DNA from: Ypsolopha sequella
Lineage: Eukaryota; Arthropoda; Insecta; Lepidoptera; Ypsolophidae
NCBI GenBank assembly: GCA_934047225.1
Contig: OW203985.1
Coordinates: forward strand, 8,325,501-8,389,500
DNA: 64,000 nucleotides
Direction: 5' to 3'
A program made the translations under genes and the position numbers. The notes under the pieces were generated by a model. The model was not told the origin of the DNA. It made no database searches and saw only the letters and a program-made list of their open reading frames with translations. Positions 33,301-43,824 of this stretch are shown piece by piece (positions within the stretch are counted from its first letter, which is position 1; every line of letters starts with the position of its first letter).

Positions 33301-33973
33301 ATCTTTGAGTTTTTTTCCTGAAGTTTTTTTATGAGTGTCGGTTTTCTGCTTTAGCCTGTACAGTACAGTCATACAATAGGAAAGTATGGGTTGGTTGGTA
33401 TAAAGCAACGAAGACAAGCCTAAAAGTTTTATCGTCTGCGCCACCTCGAACAAGTTTCAACACATGTATCATTTTACGAAAGTCTAGAGCGAATTTATTT
33501 TATTCATGTTTTTCATATTAGATTAATATATGATAACTATAATGTTTAAATTTACATTATTCATTCAAATTGTAATTGAAAGAAAACCTGATGATTATGC
33601 TCGCATGTAGTGGTTTGTTATGTTTCTTGTGTTTTTGGGACCAAAAAGTGACACCCAATAAAATAACAGATTCCATTTCGCTTGGTATTATAATCTGCTG
33701 TTATGACAGACCACTGTATAGTTTTATTAACAGTGCCCATCAACTTATTCGAGAGATTTAATGGAGATAATTTGGTTGTATATTTCTATAATTGACTTGT
33801 TCTGCTTTCAGATGGCCTATTGGATGGGCATTCCAACATTGATTTTTGGTGGAATGTCTTTGCTAGCAGGGTTACTAACTTTAACTGTGCCAGACAGTGC
33901 TAATGATGTTTTGCCAGACACTGTTCAGGAAGCCGAGAAGGTTGGATCAAAAAACGATGGTTGCCCTCCATGA
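24199..33973 (+). CDS. SLC22-family organic cation transporter-like protein, 7 exons
   Basis: Exons are 24199-24386, 28840-29008, 30399-30499, 30593-30744, 30821-31429, 31507-31688 and 33812-33973. Every junction has GT...AG, and phases 2,0,2,1,1,0 match, giving 1563 nt and 520 residues ending in TGA. This is the family's usual length. The product is a 12-helix major facilitator protein of the plasma membrane that moves organic ions or related solutes; the substrate cannot be told. Visible motifs are the first helix (LTVLVWVILSYILNALYV), a Cys-containing extracellular loop (residues about 60-118), the MFS loop GPFSDRFGRKP at 148-158 and DESPRWLLAKGR from 263. The TM1-TM2 loop looks shorter than in vertebrate SLC22 proteins. 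Intron 1 (4.45 kb) holds a mariner on the opposite strand. The start is the first ATG of the exon-1 frame. Splicing is inferred, not observed. Confidence 0.85.
24405..24552. mobile_element. 145-bp MITE (TAAAAAGGC ends), copy 1
   Basis: The ends GGGGATCTAAAAAGGC and GCCTTTTTAGAGGACC are inverted relatives. Copies lie at 26846-26990 and, inverted, at 53467-53601. It starts 18 bases after the exon 1 donor of the transporter gene. Confidence 0.65.
24555..24812. mobile_element. Palindromic MITE (CAAGGTGAC ends), older copy
   Basis: Its hairpin arms match the better-preserved copy at 49432-49693: CATCGTCCAAATTCATACT on the left and GGACGATGATCAAAAAGTCA on the right. The left end is eroded. Confidence 0.6.
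24860..25055 (+). repeat. Dispersed 'GTGCGAG' repeat, copy 1
   Basis: This is related to 54275-54470: 'CAAGTGCGAG', 'AGGGTTCCGTA', then 'ATTCGGGGACGTAACCCTA' and 'AATCGGCGT'. A shorter relative on the other strand is at 27835-27895. It is non-coding and lies in intron 1 of the transporter gene. Confidence 0.55.
25411..26718 (-). mobile_element. mariner transposon, 1308 bp
   Basis: The terminal inverted repeats CGAGGGGCATGCCAAAAGAA (about 30 bases, one mismatch) are flanked by TA duplications at 25409-25410 and 26719-26720. The size is that of a standard mariner. The transposase inside is broken, so the copy is non-autonomous but complete in outline. It sits in intron 1 of the transporter gene, antisense to it. 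Confidence 0.85.
25531..26533 (-). pseudogene. mariner transposase (D,D34D), broken
   Basis: It starts at the ATG 26533 (MELSRSDCRAMIYYDYKK). The helix-turn-helix region (SQTTVFNWFAEFKRGRG) follows, then the catalytic motifs TGDETW, HHDNA and APCDF with 34 residues between the second and third aspartates. Three lesions are visible: a one-base frameshift near 26473, an in-frame TGA at about 26013-26015 just after DPETK, and a one-base frameshift near 25655 after CDFTCF. The C-terminus can still be followed to a TAG at 25531. The length is that of the family. Confidence 0.8.
26846..26990. mobile_element. 145-bp MITE (TAAAAAGGC ends), copy 2
   Basis: The copy runs from GGGGATCTAAAAAGGCC to GGCCTTTTTGGAGGAC and is closely similar to 24405-24552 throughout. 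Confidence 0.65.
26991..28015. other. Intron 1 DNA with a short 'GTGCGAG' repeat
   Basis: The only recognised item is about 27835-27895 (TACGGAACCC, GTCCGACTCGCACTTGTCCG), an inverted relative of 24860-25055. The small frames here have no support. Confidence 0.4.
28016..28131. repeat. Perfect hairpin repeat with 50-bp arms
   Basis: GTGTTTAATCGCGCGCGATG on the left is mirrored by CGCGCGCGATTAAACAC on the right; inner arms ACAAGTGCAAGGAGCG and CGCTCCTCGCACTTGTGA also pair. Related half-arms occur at 13884 and 14143. It is a palindromic MITE candidate within intron 1. Confidence 0.65.
28137..28705 (-). repeat. About 600-bp retroposon-like repeat, copy 2
   Basis: This is the reverse complement of 2080-2685, with the AAATTCAAATTCAAAT tail at 28137 and the ACAAGGTAAAATCCAATCAG palindrome inside. 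It lies in intron 1 just upstream of exon 2 of the transporter gene. Confidence 0.65.
29784..30050 (-). pseudogene. LINE ORF2 C-terminal relic
   Basis: The fragment carries RRALSAKANMIARCSTEAKI followed by TLFRAYCTSYYTSSLWVNYT, the post-RT region common in insect LINE proteins. The frame degenerates after YTQRQL, and neither the RT nor a 3' tail is attached. It lies in intron 2 of the transporter gene, antisense. Confidence 0.6.
30288..30324. repeat. (TA)n microsatellite
   Basis: About 18 TA units, in intron 2 of the transporter gene. Confidence 0.9.
31689..33811 (+). other. Intron 6 of the transporter gene, nothing else recognised
   Basis: It starts GTGAGC and ends CTTTCAG. There is no domain, RNA or repeat shared with the rest of the window. 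Small frames in it (for example 32570-32920 and 32944-33180) show no recognisable motif. Confidence 0.5.
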
Positions 33974-34071
33974 AAAAGAATTGCTGTTAAAGGGTCGATT
34001 CTTCTTCTTGTAACCAAATAACAGGAAACTGTTGTACACATGCGATTTTCTGTGCAAAAGCTGCAAATGGA

Positions 34072-34077
34072 AATAAA
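34072..34077 (+). terminator. Polyadenylation signal of the transporter gene
   Basis: AATAAA, about 100 bases after the TGA at 33971-33973, is the first one downstream. Use of the site is inferred. Confidence 0.5.
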
Positions 34078-34141
34078 AGCAGCAAAAATCGGTAAAATTT
34101 ATCTTTAGGATAAACTTATAAATTTGATCCATAGCAATCAT

Positions 34142-35084
34142 ATTAAAAAGAAAATTAAAAGAAACTAAAGCTCAGGTGTTTGATTTATTACCTATTATTA
34201 TTTCAGAACAAGTTTTATTGCGCAGTAGAATAGTTATAATATAAATCTAGTCTTACGCGAGAATCTCGGCCTTTTTAGCGAGAAAACGAGATCGCACTAG
34301 GGCATAAAAACGTCTTATTCTTTGGACATTTTGTGCTTCTTAAGGGCCTTACTATTGCCAAATGGGTACTTTATAAAGCCTACTCCTTGTTTATGGCCGA
34401 ACCAAAAATAATGAAAAAATGTATTATGAATAATCAACTCTAAGACAACATATGCAACATTTTTTCTATTTCATACCACCAAAACTTCTACATGAAATTT
34501 TTTTTCAACTGAGTGGTGTTTTTTTGCTTAAATTTCCTACTGCTCCTTAGTGGCTTGGCTGATTTAATTCATTTATGCTTTGATAAATCGATAAACTTGA
34601 TAGCTATAAACATAACATATGATTATTCAATCGAACAATCACGTCCATGTGATAAGTATAATTTTCTCCTATTTCGCCCTATCAAGGACGCAGTGACCGT
34701 CGTAACAGCCACTATGCATTGCGCGCTGACATGAACGTTATTTCAATGTCGTTTCCGTTGACATTCGTACTGACAAATATCGAGCTGCTAATTTGGCGAT
34801 GGTAATCGCCTTAAGGAGCTACTTTCAAAATAATTCGTAATAATGGCGTGTGATGTGAACTGAACAAGCCTTTCATTTGATTGGTATATTTTGTTAATTA
34901 ATCTCTAATTTCTAATAGACCTCTGAGTAGGTATTAATATCTCAGTTTAATAGTCAACTCAATTTGGTTAATGAGTTTCATTTTAGTTTTTGACTTCTTG
35001 TTGTTTTGTTATAAAATAACTGTTTTATTATTAAAAGACTTTTGTTTGATATTAAAAGAGAACACCGGTTATTTATTTAATTTC
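34142..35084. other. Unassigned AT-rich DNA
   Basis: The only link noticed is near 34690-34735, where the minus strand has AGCGCGC and GTGGCTGTTACGAC, similar to 601-650. Confidence 0.35.
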
Positions 35085-35103
35085 TCATTTGATTAGATAC
35101 GTC

Positions 35104-35224
35104 AAATTCTTTGACTCAAAGTTTACTACTTAAATTCATTGACTCAAAGTTTACTACTTAAATTCATTGACTCAAAGTTTACTACTTAAATTCATTGACT
35201 CAAAGTTCACTACTTAAATAAAAG
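35104..35224. repeat. 28-bp tandem repeat, four units with TGACTCA
   Basis: The TGACTCA cores start at 35112, 35140, 35168 and 35196, exactly 28 bases apart. The unit is TTCATTGACTCAAAGTTTAC plus TACTTAAA. Units are nearly identical, so the array is recent. TGACTCA is the AP-1/bZIP consensus; any regulatory role is speculation. Confidence 0.8.
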
Positions 35225-35467
35225 TTTATTGAATAAAATAGATACGTCAAAAATGTTAAATACATAAAAAAATGTTGAAAAAGTCGTAAAAATAAATGTT
35301 AATGAGAAATATAAAAAAAGAAGCAAAATAAATAAAAAATATATTTTATAAAAATACAATATGGATATCAAATTGTAGGTATTAAAAAGCTGACTTTAAA
35401 AATATATACTTTTACTATACTTACTGGCACTGGTTTCGAGAACCCCCCTTATCTCCAAAACTGGTGG

Positions 35468-35637
35468 ACCAAAAAATGTGAAAAAAATCATGGTAATATG
35501 TGTTTACGTAAAGATTACAGGAAAAATAAAGCGGTTGAGAAATTCACGAAAAAAAAATGACAAAATTAAATTTATCATCCACAATACGGAACCCTAGGTA
35601 CGCGAGTCTGAATCGCACTTGGCCCGTTTTTTTTTCT
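35468..35637 (-). repeat. 259-bp repeat family, partial inverted copy
   Basis: This is the reverse complement of the tandem host repeat around the LTR element: ATCATGGTAATATGTGTTTA, CGTAAAGATTACA, AATAAAGCGGTTGAGAAAT and GAATCGCACTTGGC. Confidence 0.65.
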
Positions 35638-35849
35638 CTATCGCACTTAGTAATTTTGTGAACACATGCGCTAGTGAAGCACTTTTGCCGAGCAGTCAAA
35701 AATTGTGCTGTGACCTGTATCAATACAGACATTTAGAACTAAGTATGTGTGCTGTTATTTACAAAATCGATCTGACAACGACCACATGACGTGTTACTCG
35801 GACCATCAGCTACCTGAAAGCCCCGCTTTTCCCCGTCACATGTATACAT

Positions 35850-36245
35850 TTATTTATTTTTCAATGCATGTGCTCGTAAAGGCCCACTTTTTATGCATAA
35901 AAACCGAACAGAAAGTCGATTATTTTGCCCTAGGGCTTTATTATTATTATTTTTTTTAATTTATTTACAATGGTTGGCTAACCTGCAGCCTTTCCTGTGG
36001 ACCATAAATGTTGTACTTTTTTTTCCACTATTTGACGGCTCTGGATACAGTCCTTTTGAGCCAATCATAATTTAAAGTTCACAAGATTATATTTGTTTTC
36101 ATTTCCTCACACTATGCATTGAAAAACGTAGTATGATACACGGGCGTAAAAGCAATAAATTACTCGGTTACGTTTAAAACACTTGCTACGCTCGTGTTTT
36201 GAATCATCCTCGTAATTAATTCCTTTGCGCCCTTGTAGCATAAAC
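35850..36245 (-). repeat. Dispersed repeat family E, inverted copy
   Basis: This is the reverse complement of 50405-50810, including the hairpin segment with CGTTTAAAACACTTGCTACG and GTGTTTTGAATCATCCTCGT. Confidence 0.6.
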
Positions 36246-36249
36246 TACT

Positions 36250-37060
36250 ATTATATTCATAACAAATCAAATAAATTTTTTTCAATAGATATAAGGACAG
36301 TCCTAATTTCTTTCAACGAAGCCTCGAAAATCTGGCGTTGTTCATGTTCTAGGCCCAGGTCCAGCCTAAATAAACCTACTTCAGTAGAAAAAGTTCGTGT
36401 ATCCTCTTATCGCTTCCTCATATCGCAAAGATATAATATTCAAAACGTAAAAGTTAAAGCTAACTTATTCATAAGCAAAAGTTTCCAACTGCCCACGCAT
36501 AATAAATGTTTACATAAAGACTTAACTCCTTATCATCTCTCGTCAAAAAAACAAACGCAAAAGAAAAATAAGTTATTCCGCAGATAAACCCACTTTGGCC
36601 CATCTCTTTAATGTGGTTCTATTAAAATTCTGATGTCGTGACCTTCCATAAAAATGTAGAGAGAGCACGGGTAGTAAGTAAAAGCCCAGTTATAAATGGG
36701 GGGACAAACGATAATCTACTGATTTAAATAATCCGTAGGATCAAGGCACTCGGGAGAAGCTGTTGGAATATGTAATTTAGACAAGAAAAAAATCTTGTAA
36801 AGTTGCCAAACAGATTTGAAGCACCGGATTGCGATAGGCTGTTTACTGTGTCTTTTGGAATTTATTACTTCGGGATGTTTTTTTTGGAAGTCGTCTTCGT
36901 TATTGTCGTCGTTAAGTGAAGTTAGGTATACAACCAGATAAACTGTAACTTTGTTTACACCTGGCACGGGGAATATTTTGCTTAAAAGGTGACTCCAAGC
37001 ACTAGTTCTAAGTTAAGTCAGAAATAATTAAATACATAAGTATTATATTTATAAAGACTT
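36250..37060. other. Unassigned DNA
   Basis: No supported gene or shared repeat was found. Confidence 0.4.
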
Positions 37061-37072
37061 TTATTTTCGTAA

Positions 37073-37170
37073 CTTATCGACACGTGTTTCGCCCCCAAAC
37101 GAGGCATCCTCGGGATGTGTTGCTCGCTCGGCCACTCCGGAGCAACTGGTTTTACTTGCCCGACTGCTCA
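37073..37170 (-). repeat. Solo Penelope-like terminus with hammerhead-like motif
   Basis: 37073-37114 repeats the 10603-10644 motif with one stem change (GCCTC/GGGGC). The adjoining CCTCGGGATGTGT and GCCCGACTGCTCAACAGCAA parallel the DNA between the motif and the RT stop in the larger element (10645-10680). No RT frame is attached. Confidence 0.6.
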
Positions 37171-37287
37171 ACAGCAATATTTTACAAAATTTGGAAGATT
37201 CAAGTAGGTCTTGGTAGACAAACTAGATCCCAACAATAAAATTTTAAGTTTTAAATTCAAGTTTTAAATTTATTAATTTTAATTTAC

Positions 37288-37548
37288 AGAAACTAATGGT
37301 AACTTTGCTGTGGCAGCATACACAATACATAGGCAATAAGGTTTTGTTGAAGAAATATTGAGTTAACTTTGAATATAAGTGTTCTATTTCGATTATACAG
37401 AAAAAGGTGGGTTTTTCTAATTAATCGAAACAGAACACTTAAATTCAAAATTCACTGAATAGTTATCCAACGAAAACTTACTACGTATGTATTGTATATG
37501 CTGCCATCGCAAAGTTTCCATTGGTTTCTGTAAATGAAAATTTAAAAA
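37288..37548. mobile_element. Harbinger-like MITE internal parts, head-to-head
   Basis: Left half (inverted orientation) and right half (direct) of the 43574-43819 family meet at a GATTATACAGAAAAAGGTGG / TCTAATTAATCGAAACAG centre. Together they make a 260-bp palindrome, opening with CAGAAACTAATGGTAACTTT and closing with AAGTTTCCATTGGTTTCTGT. Confidence 0.55.
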
Positions 37549-37559
37549 TGTTTGAAATT

Positions 37560-40500
37560 CGAATTTACAATTTGCGTGTTTTATAAATCTACTAACTTAA
37601 CTTCATCCTGAAAATTTGGGCTCTCTAGTATTATCCAGGCTGAAACTATGATGGTTCTAAAATACGACGAAACGCTTCGAGAAAAGGTACGTGGTTCGGC
37701 TCGTCTTGGCGGGGGCACTGCCGTGCGTGCGCCCAGATAAGTCGCTGACCCGCGATTGGTAGAGATACAATTTCGAACCCCACCTGAGATTAATTGATGT
37801 TGATTTTTCTACCTTATTATGCGCTCTAACAATAATATTTTTCCCAAGTGATGGATTTCATCGTAATTATTATAATAAAATTAATACTTATTCATTTATT
37901 CGTAGATCAAACAACCCAACTTTATTTTTAAAGGCATCCTTAATTCTGACTGAAACAGTCTCGTAAACAACTTAAGTCGTAACCGACAACTCTGGTAATT
38001 ATACATTCTGAAAATGTTGTTTTACGCAGAAGACAGCGAAAAGAAGAAGCCGCTTGCAGAGCCGTAATTAGGTACTAAGAGACCTTGGGGTTCGGTACCT
38101 ACTTAACTTGAAGACAGGTATTTTTTTGGAAATATAAACATAAAGCTTTACAAATTGTAACAAATATTGTACTAACTGTATGGCTTTTTGTAATATACTG
38201 AGGCGTCTCTGAAGATACAGATAATCCCTAAAGCAAGCCGGCTTCTCTGTTTTTACCACCACCGTAAAGATTCATGCTGGAACTCAAGGAGTCTATGGGC
38301 ACAAGCAACAATGTCCCCTCTTTGTAATAGTAATTAGTAGACTTTAGGATTTGAACTTGCGTCTATGGATTTGAATTGAATTGTTTATTGCTTTAAAAAC
38401 ATTACTTAAAACTGTTACAATTTTGACAAACCACTATTGCTGTTTATCGGCAAGCTCTTAATTTAACTTATGCACTATTTACACTACACAAAACACTTTT
38501 GTAGTAAACCAAAGTTCATTTTTATTTTTATTTAATATTTAGATGAAGATTAACAAGCTCAAACTTGCATATTAGGCCAGGAAGGTGATCAACTAAGCGG
38601 TCATCTCATCACATTATAATCAAATCATTGTATTGTAACATTACATTTTCAAGTAATTGTAATGAAACATTACATTCGCATTGTAAAACTGAGTTTTAAT
38701 TATAATGAATTTCGATGTTACTTATACTCCGAATCTCTGATACAGCGTTAATCGTGCCTGTTACATTAGTATGAAGCTTTTACATTTTATTGGTGAGAAA
38801 GTTGATGGGTTGATAAAATTGTTCAGAAAAACTGTGAGTTATTGATCTCCTACAGGGTAGTTTGCAAAATAGTTGTAATTTACAATTTTTTTTTCATCAA
38901 TTAAACTTTTTAAAGTATATAATTAATACTTATGGTACCTGCCACAAAATGGACGTTGTTTACAGCGCGTAGTTTGCGTTTAAAAGATCTGAAAACCCTT
39001 GAAAATTAATTGATATATTCAAAACCGGTGGGGGTAAAATAGTAAATAAAGTGTGAAATAGTGTACAAGTGCGTTTTCTTCAAGATGCTTTCCAAGTTAC
39101 GCTAAGTGCCAACAATCGCAAGTAATAAATTATATGTCCCTACATACTTGAGTTTCATACCCCCCTGACTACGTCCCTCTGTTACTCCAAGAATTAAGAG
39201 TAGTAGCTCATTAATATTTCAGTCTTTAGCGGGCCCTGCTTCGTCGTTGCGGTTTTTTAGCTGCTCTTTGGTGTATCTTGATGATACTTTTCAAGAAATT
39301 ATAAAAGATTACGAGTTTATATGCTCGTTTAAAATTCACGACTGACAAACATTGTCAAGTTTTATGCATTTTTTTAATATTGTTACTTAGTTTTTGTATA
39401 CAAGAGATCACGTCGAGTTAATCAGTTTGAAGGCCCTCCAACAAAGATATGTTTGTCGCGCGCGATTCGAGTATTTTTGTAGCACTATTAAAGGGGCTGA
39501 GAGAGCTGATTGCACTATCTTTCTAATACTAAAAATGTAGAGTTTTGTCAACATCCATGTGTACAGTGTTTAGTTACCTACCTATAGAAATCCCATCTCT
39601 TCTCCCTCCAGTTGAATTCAAAGATTTTTAATTATTACCAGTATTATTATTTCTTTTTTGTTTGTTTTACTAATTGAATCATACTTAAAGCTAAAATTTT
39701 ATTGTAAATGTTAATGAATTCTTAATTAAAATTATTATTATCTTTAATTTGTTTTTATTTTTTATGCATGCGTTTGTTATTATAATTGTTATATAAGAGC
39801 ATTTGGAAGAAACTACACTCTACCACACAAAGTATTCTAGTATGAAATATAGTGATACTATGTAATTACTTATGGTTTTTATTTTACGAGACAAATAAAC
39901 GTTTTTTCATTATTTCATTTCAGTCTAATGTGATCTCCATTGTACCATGTTAATGAAAAAAAATTAAACGTATCTATTAGAGGGTTAACAGTGGAATTTT
40001 AACGCCTATGTTAATTAAGCTTTGAGTCTTATGAGAGACGATTACAGCAACGCAGGTTCCAAGATTTTCACCACCAGCTGTGTATACACAGATTTAGGCA
40101 CTTAAAGGGGGAAGAAACGCGGATCATATTGTATTCATAGTTTAACTTATTATTGCGCGTTATATCTAGCTCAATCTCAATTTTTTGCCCAAACTTGCCA
40201 CCAAAAAATTCTGGAAAATAATTAATCATATAATCGTCTAATTAAGGATTGTAAGATTTTAAAAATTTAAATAAATTCATATCTTTACTCCAATAAAATA
40301 AAATCTTAAATAAATATCTAATAGCATACAAAAAACTTTCGCTTTGAAAAAGAAAAATGGCTATGCGTTTGAAATGAATCCTTTACACAATAAAAAAAAC
40401 TTTTAACAAAAATATTAGTAACTAGCTTCAAATGTATAGTTTTAAGAATAGGGGCTAATTTAATGGCGGACAGTTTGCTGATGTATCTGTTAGCACAAAT

Positions 40501-41078
40501 GAACCGAGAGAAGGCTCTCTTCTGCAGTTAAATCACTTTACTCTCTGCATATTACAATCATCAACTTTTGACTATATAAAGTTTTATTGATCTTTTACTT
40601 GGGGATTCTATTTATAAACAATGTATTAAGACTTATACTTTTGCCAAAAAAAAAAATGTTTTCCACCCTTTTTTTTTTGCTTTTCAAACGTTCGTTTCAA
40701 GAACGTGGTTAAGAAATCAAATATAAATAAAAAATATCTCAGTATTAGCTAAAAACACACCAATTTGTTGTTTCGCCGCGTGATCATTAGTATTACGCAG
40801 AAAAAGAGGCCAATGAACCAACATATAATTGCCTCTATCAAAAGCAAATAAGGTCTTTGCCATTGGACTTATTGAGCTGGACGGGTAATAAAAAAAGTTG
40901 CGTGGGCAGGCCATCCTCTTAAAACGTGGGGAACGTCTTCTTCAATAAAGTGTCAAAATTACACTACCTCAAGGTCTGCTTACAGGTTACCAACTGCCAT
41001 CTTGTAATAGTAGTCGGTACTATAACCTAATACGTTCCTGCAGAAACCCTCAAGACAGCAGTAGACAAAAGTTTTACA
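37560..41078. other. Long unassigned AT-rich stretch
   Basis: No gene was recognised over 3.5 kb. The only items noticed are a GC-rich patch near 37680-37740 related to 4165-4240, and a retroposon-tail-like text near 38390-38460. No frame longer than 80 codons carries a recognisable motif. Confidence 0.4.
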
Positions 41079-41086
41079 CCCTAAGG

Positions 41087-41695
41087 CAGGGCTTCCCAAA
41101 GTGTGCGTCGCGACGCCCCTAGGGGCGTCGCGGCATTATCCCCGGGGCGTCGCAACGTTTCGGGCGTTTCAACAGAAAAAGAAGATCAATTAATATAATC
41201 CTGTGCCTCCAACCTTAAGCTTCTATACGACAAAGACAACTGCTTAAATTTTGGAGCTCAGTTTCTCAGGAATATCATGCCATCAGTACTGCAGCATTGG
41301 CGGATCTATTACCATTTGCGACATCGTACTTGTGCGAAACAGGCTTTTCTGCAGTTGCAGCAATAAATAACAAGTACAGGTCACAAATAAATGTAGAGAA
41401 AGATAATTGAGAGTGGCAATTTCCAAACTTCAGCCCCGTTTTGAAAAGCTATTCTCAGAAAATCAAGCACATCCTTCTCATTAGTAGCCAGCCAAGAAAG
41501 AAAAATTAATATCTCTTTTTATTTATAGTTTTATGTCTTGTTTTTACCCTTAGTTACTTATAAAAATTATAAATGTTAATTGGAGTTTTTTTTTTATAAA
41601 CTTGTTCATAGGGGAGGCAAAAGAGGCGGGGGGGTTGCAAAAAAATGGCGAAACTCTCAAGGGCGTCACAGTTAAAATAAGTTTGGGAAGCCCTG
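41087..41695 (+). mobile_element. hAT transposon, internally deleted
   Basis: The ends CAGGGCTTCCCAAAG and TTTGGGAAGCCCTG are terminal inverted repeats. They are flanked by an 8-bp duplication matching 7 of 8 (CCCTAAGG at 41079-41086, CTCTAAGG at 41696-41703). An 8-bp duplication is diagnostic of hAT. Only the transposase C-terminus remains inside. Confidence 0.85.
41215..41490 (+). pseudogene. hAT transposase C-terminal relic
   Basis: Translated text includes ALADLLPFATSYLCETGFSA and INNKYRSQINVEKDN. After a frameshift at about 41407 it continues LRVAISKLQPRFEKLF to a stop. This is the hAT C-terminal dimerisation region (LPF.TSYLCE.GFS..). The BED finger and catalytic core are deleted; the fragment is closest to the ZBED/Buster-like group as I recognise it. 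Confidence 0.75.
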
Positions 41696-41703
41696 CTCTA
41701 AGG

Positions 41704-43011
41704 GATTAGAACTCCCGAACTCAGAATTGAAAAGCTATGGCTCGACCACCACAAGCACAATATGACGAAACTGATGTGATGTTGGATGAGGAAAAGCAAG
41801 GACACTGCGAAAAGTGCGTGTAAATCAAACCATAATTTGGTCTCAAACTGTATCTGTAAATAAGAGTCGGCCTTTCTTTTTTCTGGATTTAATTTGTACA
41901 TAAGTATTAAAGTAAAATACCACTCACTCAATGATCCATCACGAAATCTCTGGAACTATAGAGCCTATAAACTTTTTTTATATCTCGTGGGCCAAGAAAG
42001 AATTTTGTGATCCAAGTTGTTCAAGTTATTTATAAACTAGCCTTGTATCATCAGAAAAATCTTCATTATAGTTTTTATTCACCTATTATGCAGTGTTTTT
42101 GGAAGTAGATAAATATGTAACACACAATTTTCCCTGGAAAATCAATCAGTTTCCTAAACAACAAAAATAAATAAAACAAGAAATCCGCGGAAACTACAGC
42201 ATTTTAAACAAGTCCACGAAGATCAATAAATTCTTTATCAATTAGTTTAATAGATATGGCACTGATTGCAAAATTTTATTCATGTTATTCGGAACTTTCA
42301 CCGCTTGGGTTGGATGCTGCTCTCAGAAGAATCTTAATAAACGTCAATTATGGAATTGTTCTTCAAGACTTTTCCGAAGCTATTCACGGTGATTCAGGGA
42401 AGCAATACCTACTAATTTTTTGCCGAAAGAATTGTCGTAACCTTAAAATAAATAAACATTTTAACAAACTTTCGTTCATTCGCAAATAATTAATTTAGTG
42501 TTGGTTCGTTAAAAGGTTTTTTGGATTCCTTGAAACTTTTTGCAGGCCACTGTAGAAAGACGTTTTTTCTATGTTTTGTAAAAATCTTCTATCCAGACGA
42601 AGTAAGTAATCACAAATTAAAAAACACATCGCGAGAATTACGAAGCAAAATTGTTTTGGGAAATTTTCGATGTCAGCCATGCATACAATTATTTAACGAC
42701 AACTGTTACTTTTTAAAACAAAAATGGAGTCGCTTTCTTAGGATTCTGGAATTTTATCTCAATCAACGTTTGGTAATTTAAAAAATAAAATTCGGGAACC
42801 ACGGTGAATTTTAAAGAGATTTTTCTGTACCAAATACGACCGGTTTTAAAAATAGATGTTTTTGTAAAAAATTGTGTGGTGCTCTTTTTAGACTCTGTAT
42901 TTTTATGATAACTTGCAAGGGCAAAGGGAAACTGCATTTTCTTAGAGAAACGGACACATGTTTAGTGGAACCTGAGATTGACGAAAGCCATAAAAAAACA
43001 GCGCCTAGTCA
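41704..43011. other. Unassigned DNA
   Basis: Small frames at 42256-42489 and 42521-42781 have no recognisable motifs. No shared repeat was seen. Confidence 0.4.
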
Positions 43012-43019
43012 GCAGGGCA

Positions 43020-43238
43020 CAGTGGCGTACACAGAACTTTTTTCCGGAAAAACAATCAAAAGGCCAAGATTGACAATAAAAATTGTATGACGCCAGGGTA
43101 GGGACTGCCTACCCTAGAGTGATCATTTTCATACAAAATTTTTTTTTCAAAGTGTTATTTAAATTTTTTCATATTTTTTTATTGTCGTATTTGTCTTTCT
43201 GATTGCTTTTCTGGAAAAAAGTTCTGTGCACGCCACTG
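43020..43238. mobile_element. hAT-type MITE with perfect 8-bp target duplication
   Basis: It starts CAGTGGCGTACACAGAACTT and ends AAGTTCTGTGCACGCCACTG, with inverted repeats of nearly 40 bases. GCAGGGCA is duplicated exactly at 43012-43019 and 43239-43246. It is non-coding and related to the end at 16625. Confidence 0.85.
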
Positions 43239-43573
43239 GCAGGGCACACCATAATCAGATGAGGCTGACAAAGTACCTGTAGATGTTCAGTTATCAATAA
43301 ATAAACCCCGTTTATGTTAATTAACAAAACTATGTATCTCACAGATCCTGCAGATGACGGGGATATTAAATTTCACAGAAAATCTTGTTCTGAATTCACC
43401 CCTTTAAACAAGGAGTTGCGAATTTTGACTTCAATCGCAATTCACTATGAATTTTCTCTAACTGACTGACAGTTATTTCCTATTTCAATGGCTTGGAGTG
43501 TCAAGGCGTGGTTAACTAGGAATTTTGTATTACATTCAAGCTACCCACGCTGAATATGAGTATTATAATTTAA

Positions 43574-43819
43574 GAGTGGTTTCGCAGCCGGATTGTGAGA
43601 AACCCGCCTTTTTCTAATTAATCGAAACAGAACACTTAAATTTAAAATTCACTCAATAGTTATTCACCAAAACCTTATTATGTGTTGTGTATGCTGCCAT
43701 CGCAAAGTTTCCAATGGTTTCTGTTAATTAGAATACACTTTTTTTATTTTATTTGGTTGTCCTGTTTCGATTAATTAGAAAAAGGGCGGGTTTTTCACAA
43801 TCCGGCTGCGAAACCACTC
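43574..43819. mobile_element. Harbinger-like MITE, complete reference copy
   Basis: The ends GAGTGGTTTCGCAGCCGGAT and TCCGGCTGCGAAACCACTC pair over nearly 60 bases, as far as AATTAATCGAAACAG. TAA is repeated on both sides (43571-43573 and 43819-43822). A 3-bp TWA duplication suggests PIF/Harbinger, but the superfamily is inference. Other copies: 3960, 10010, 15267 and 37288. Confidence 0.75.
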
Positions 43820-43824
43820 TAAGC

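Noticed and set aside
35893..36075. Similar 60-90-codon frames here and at 4327-4611 and 50596-50799
   Set aside because: They are translations of the same non-coding dispersed repeat in different copies; no domain or start conservation is seen.
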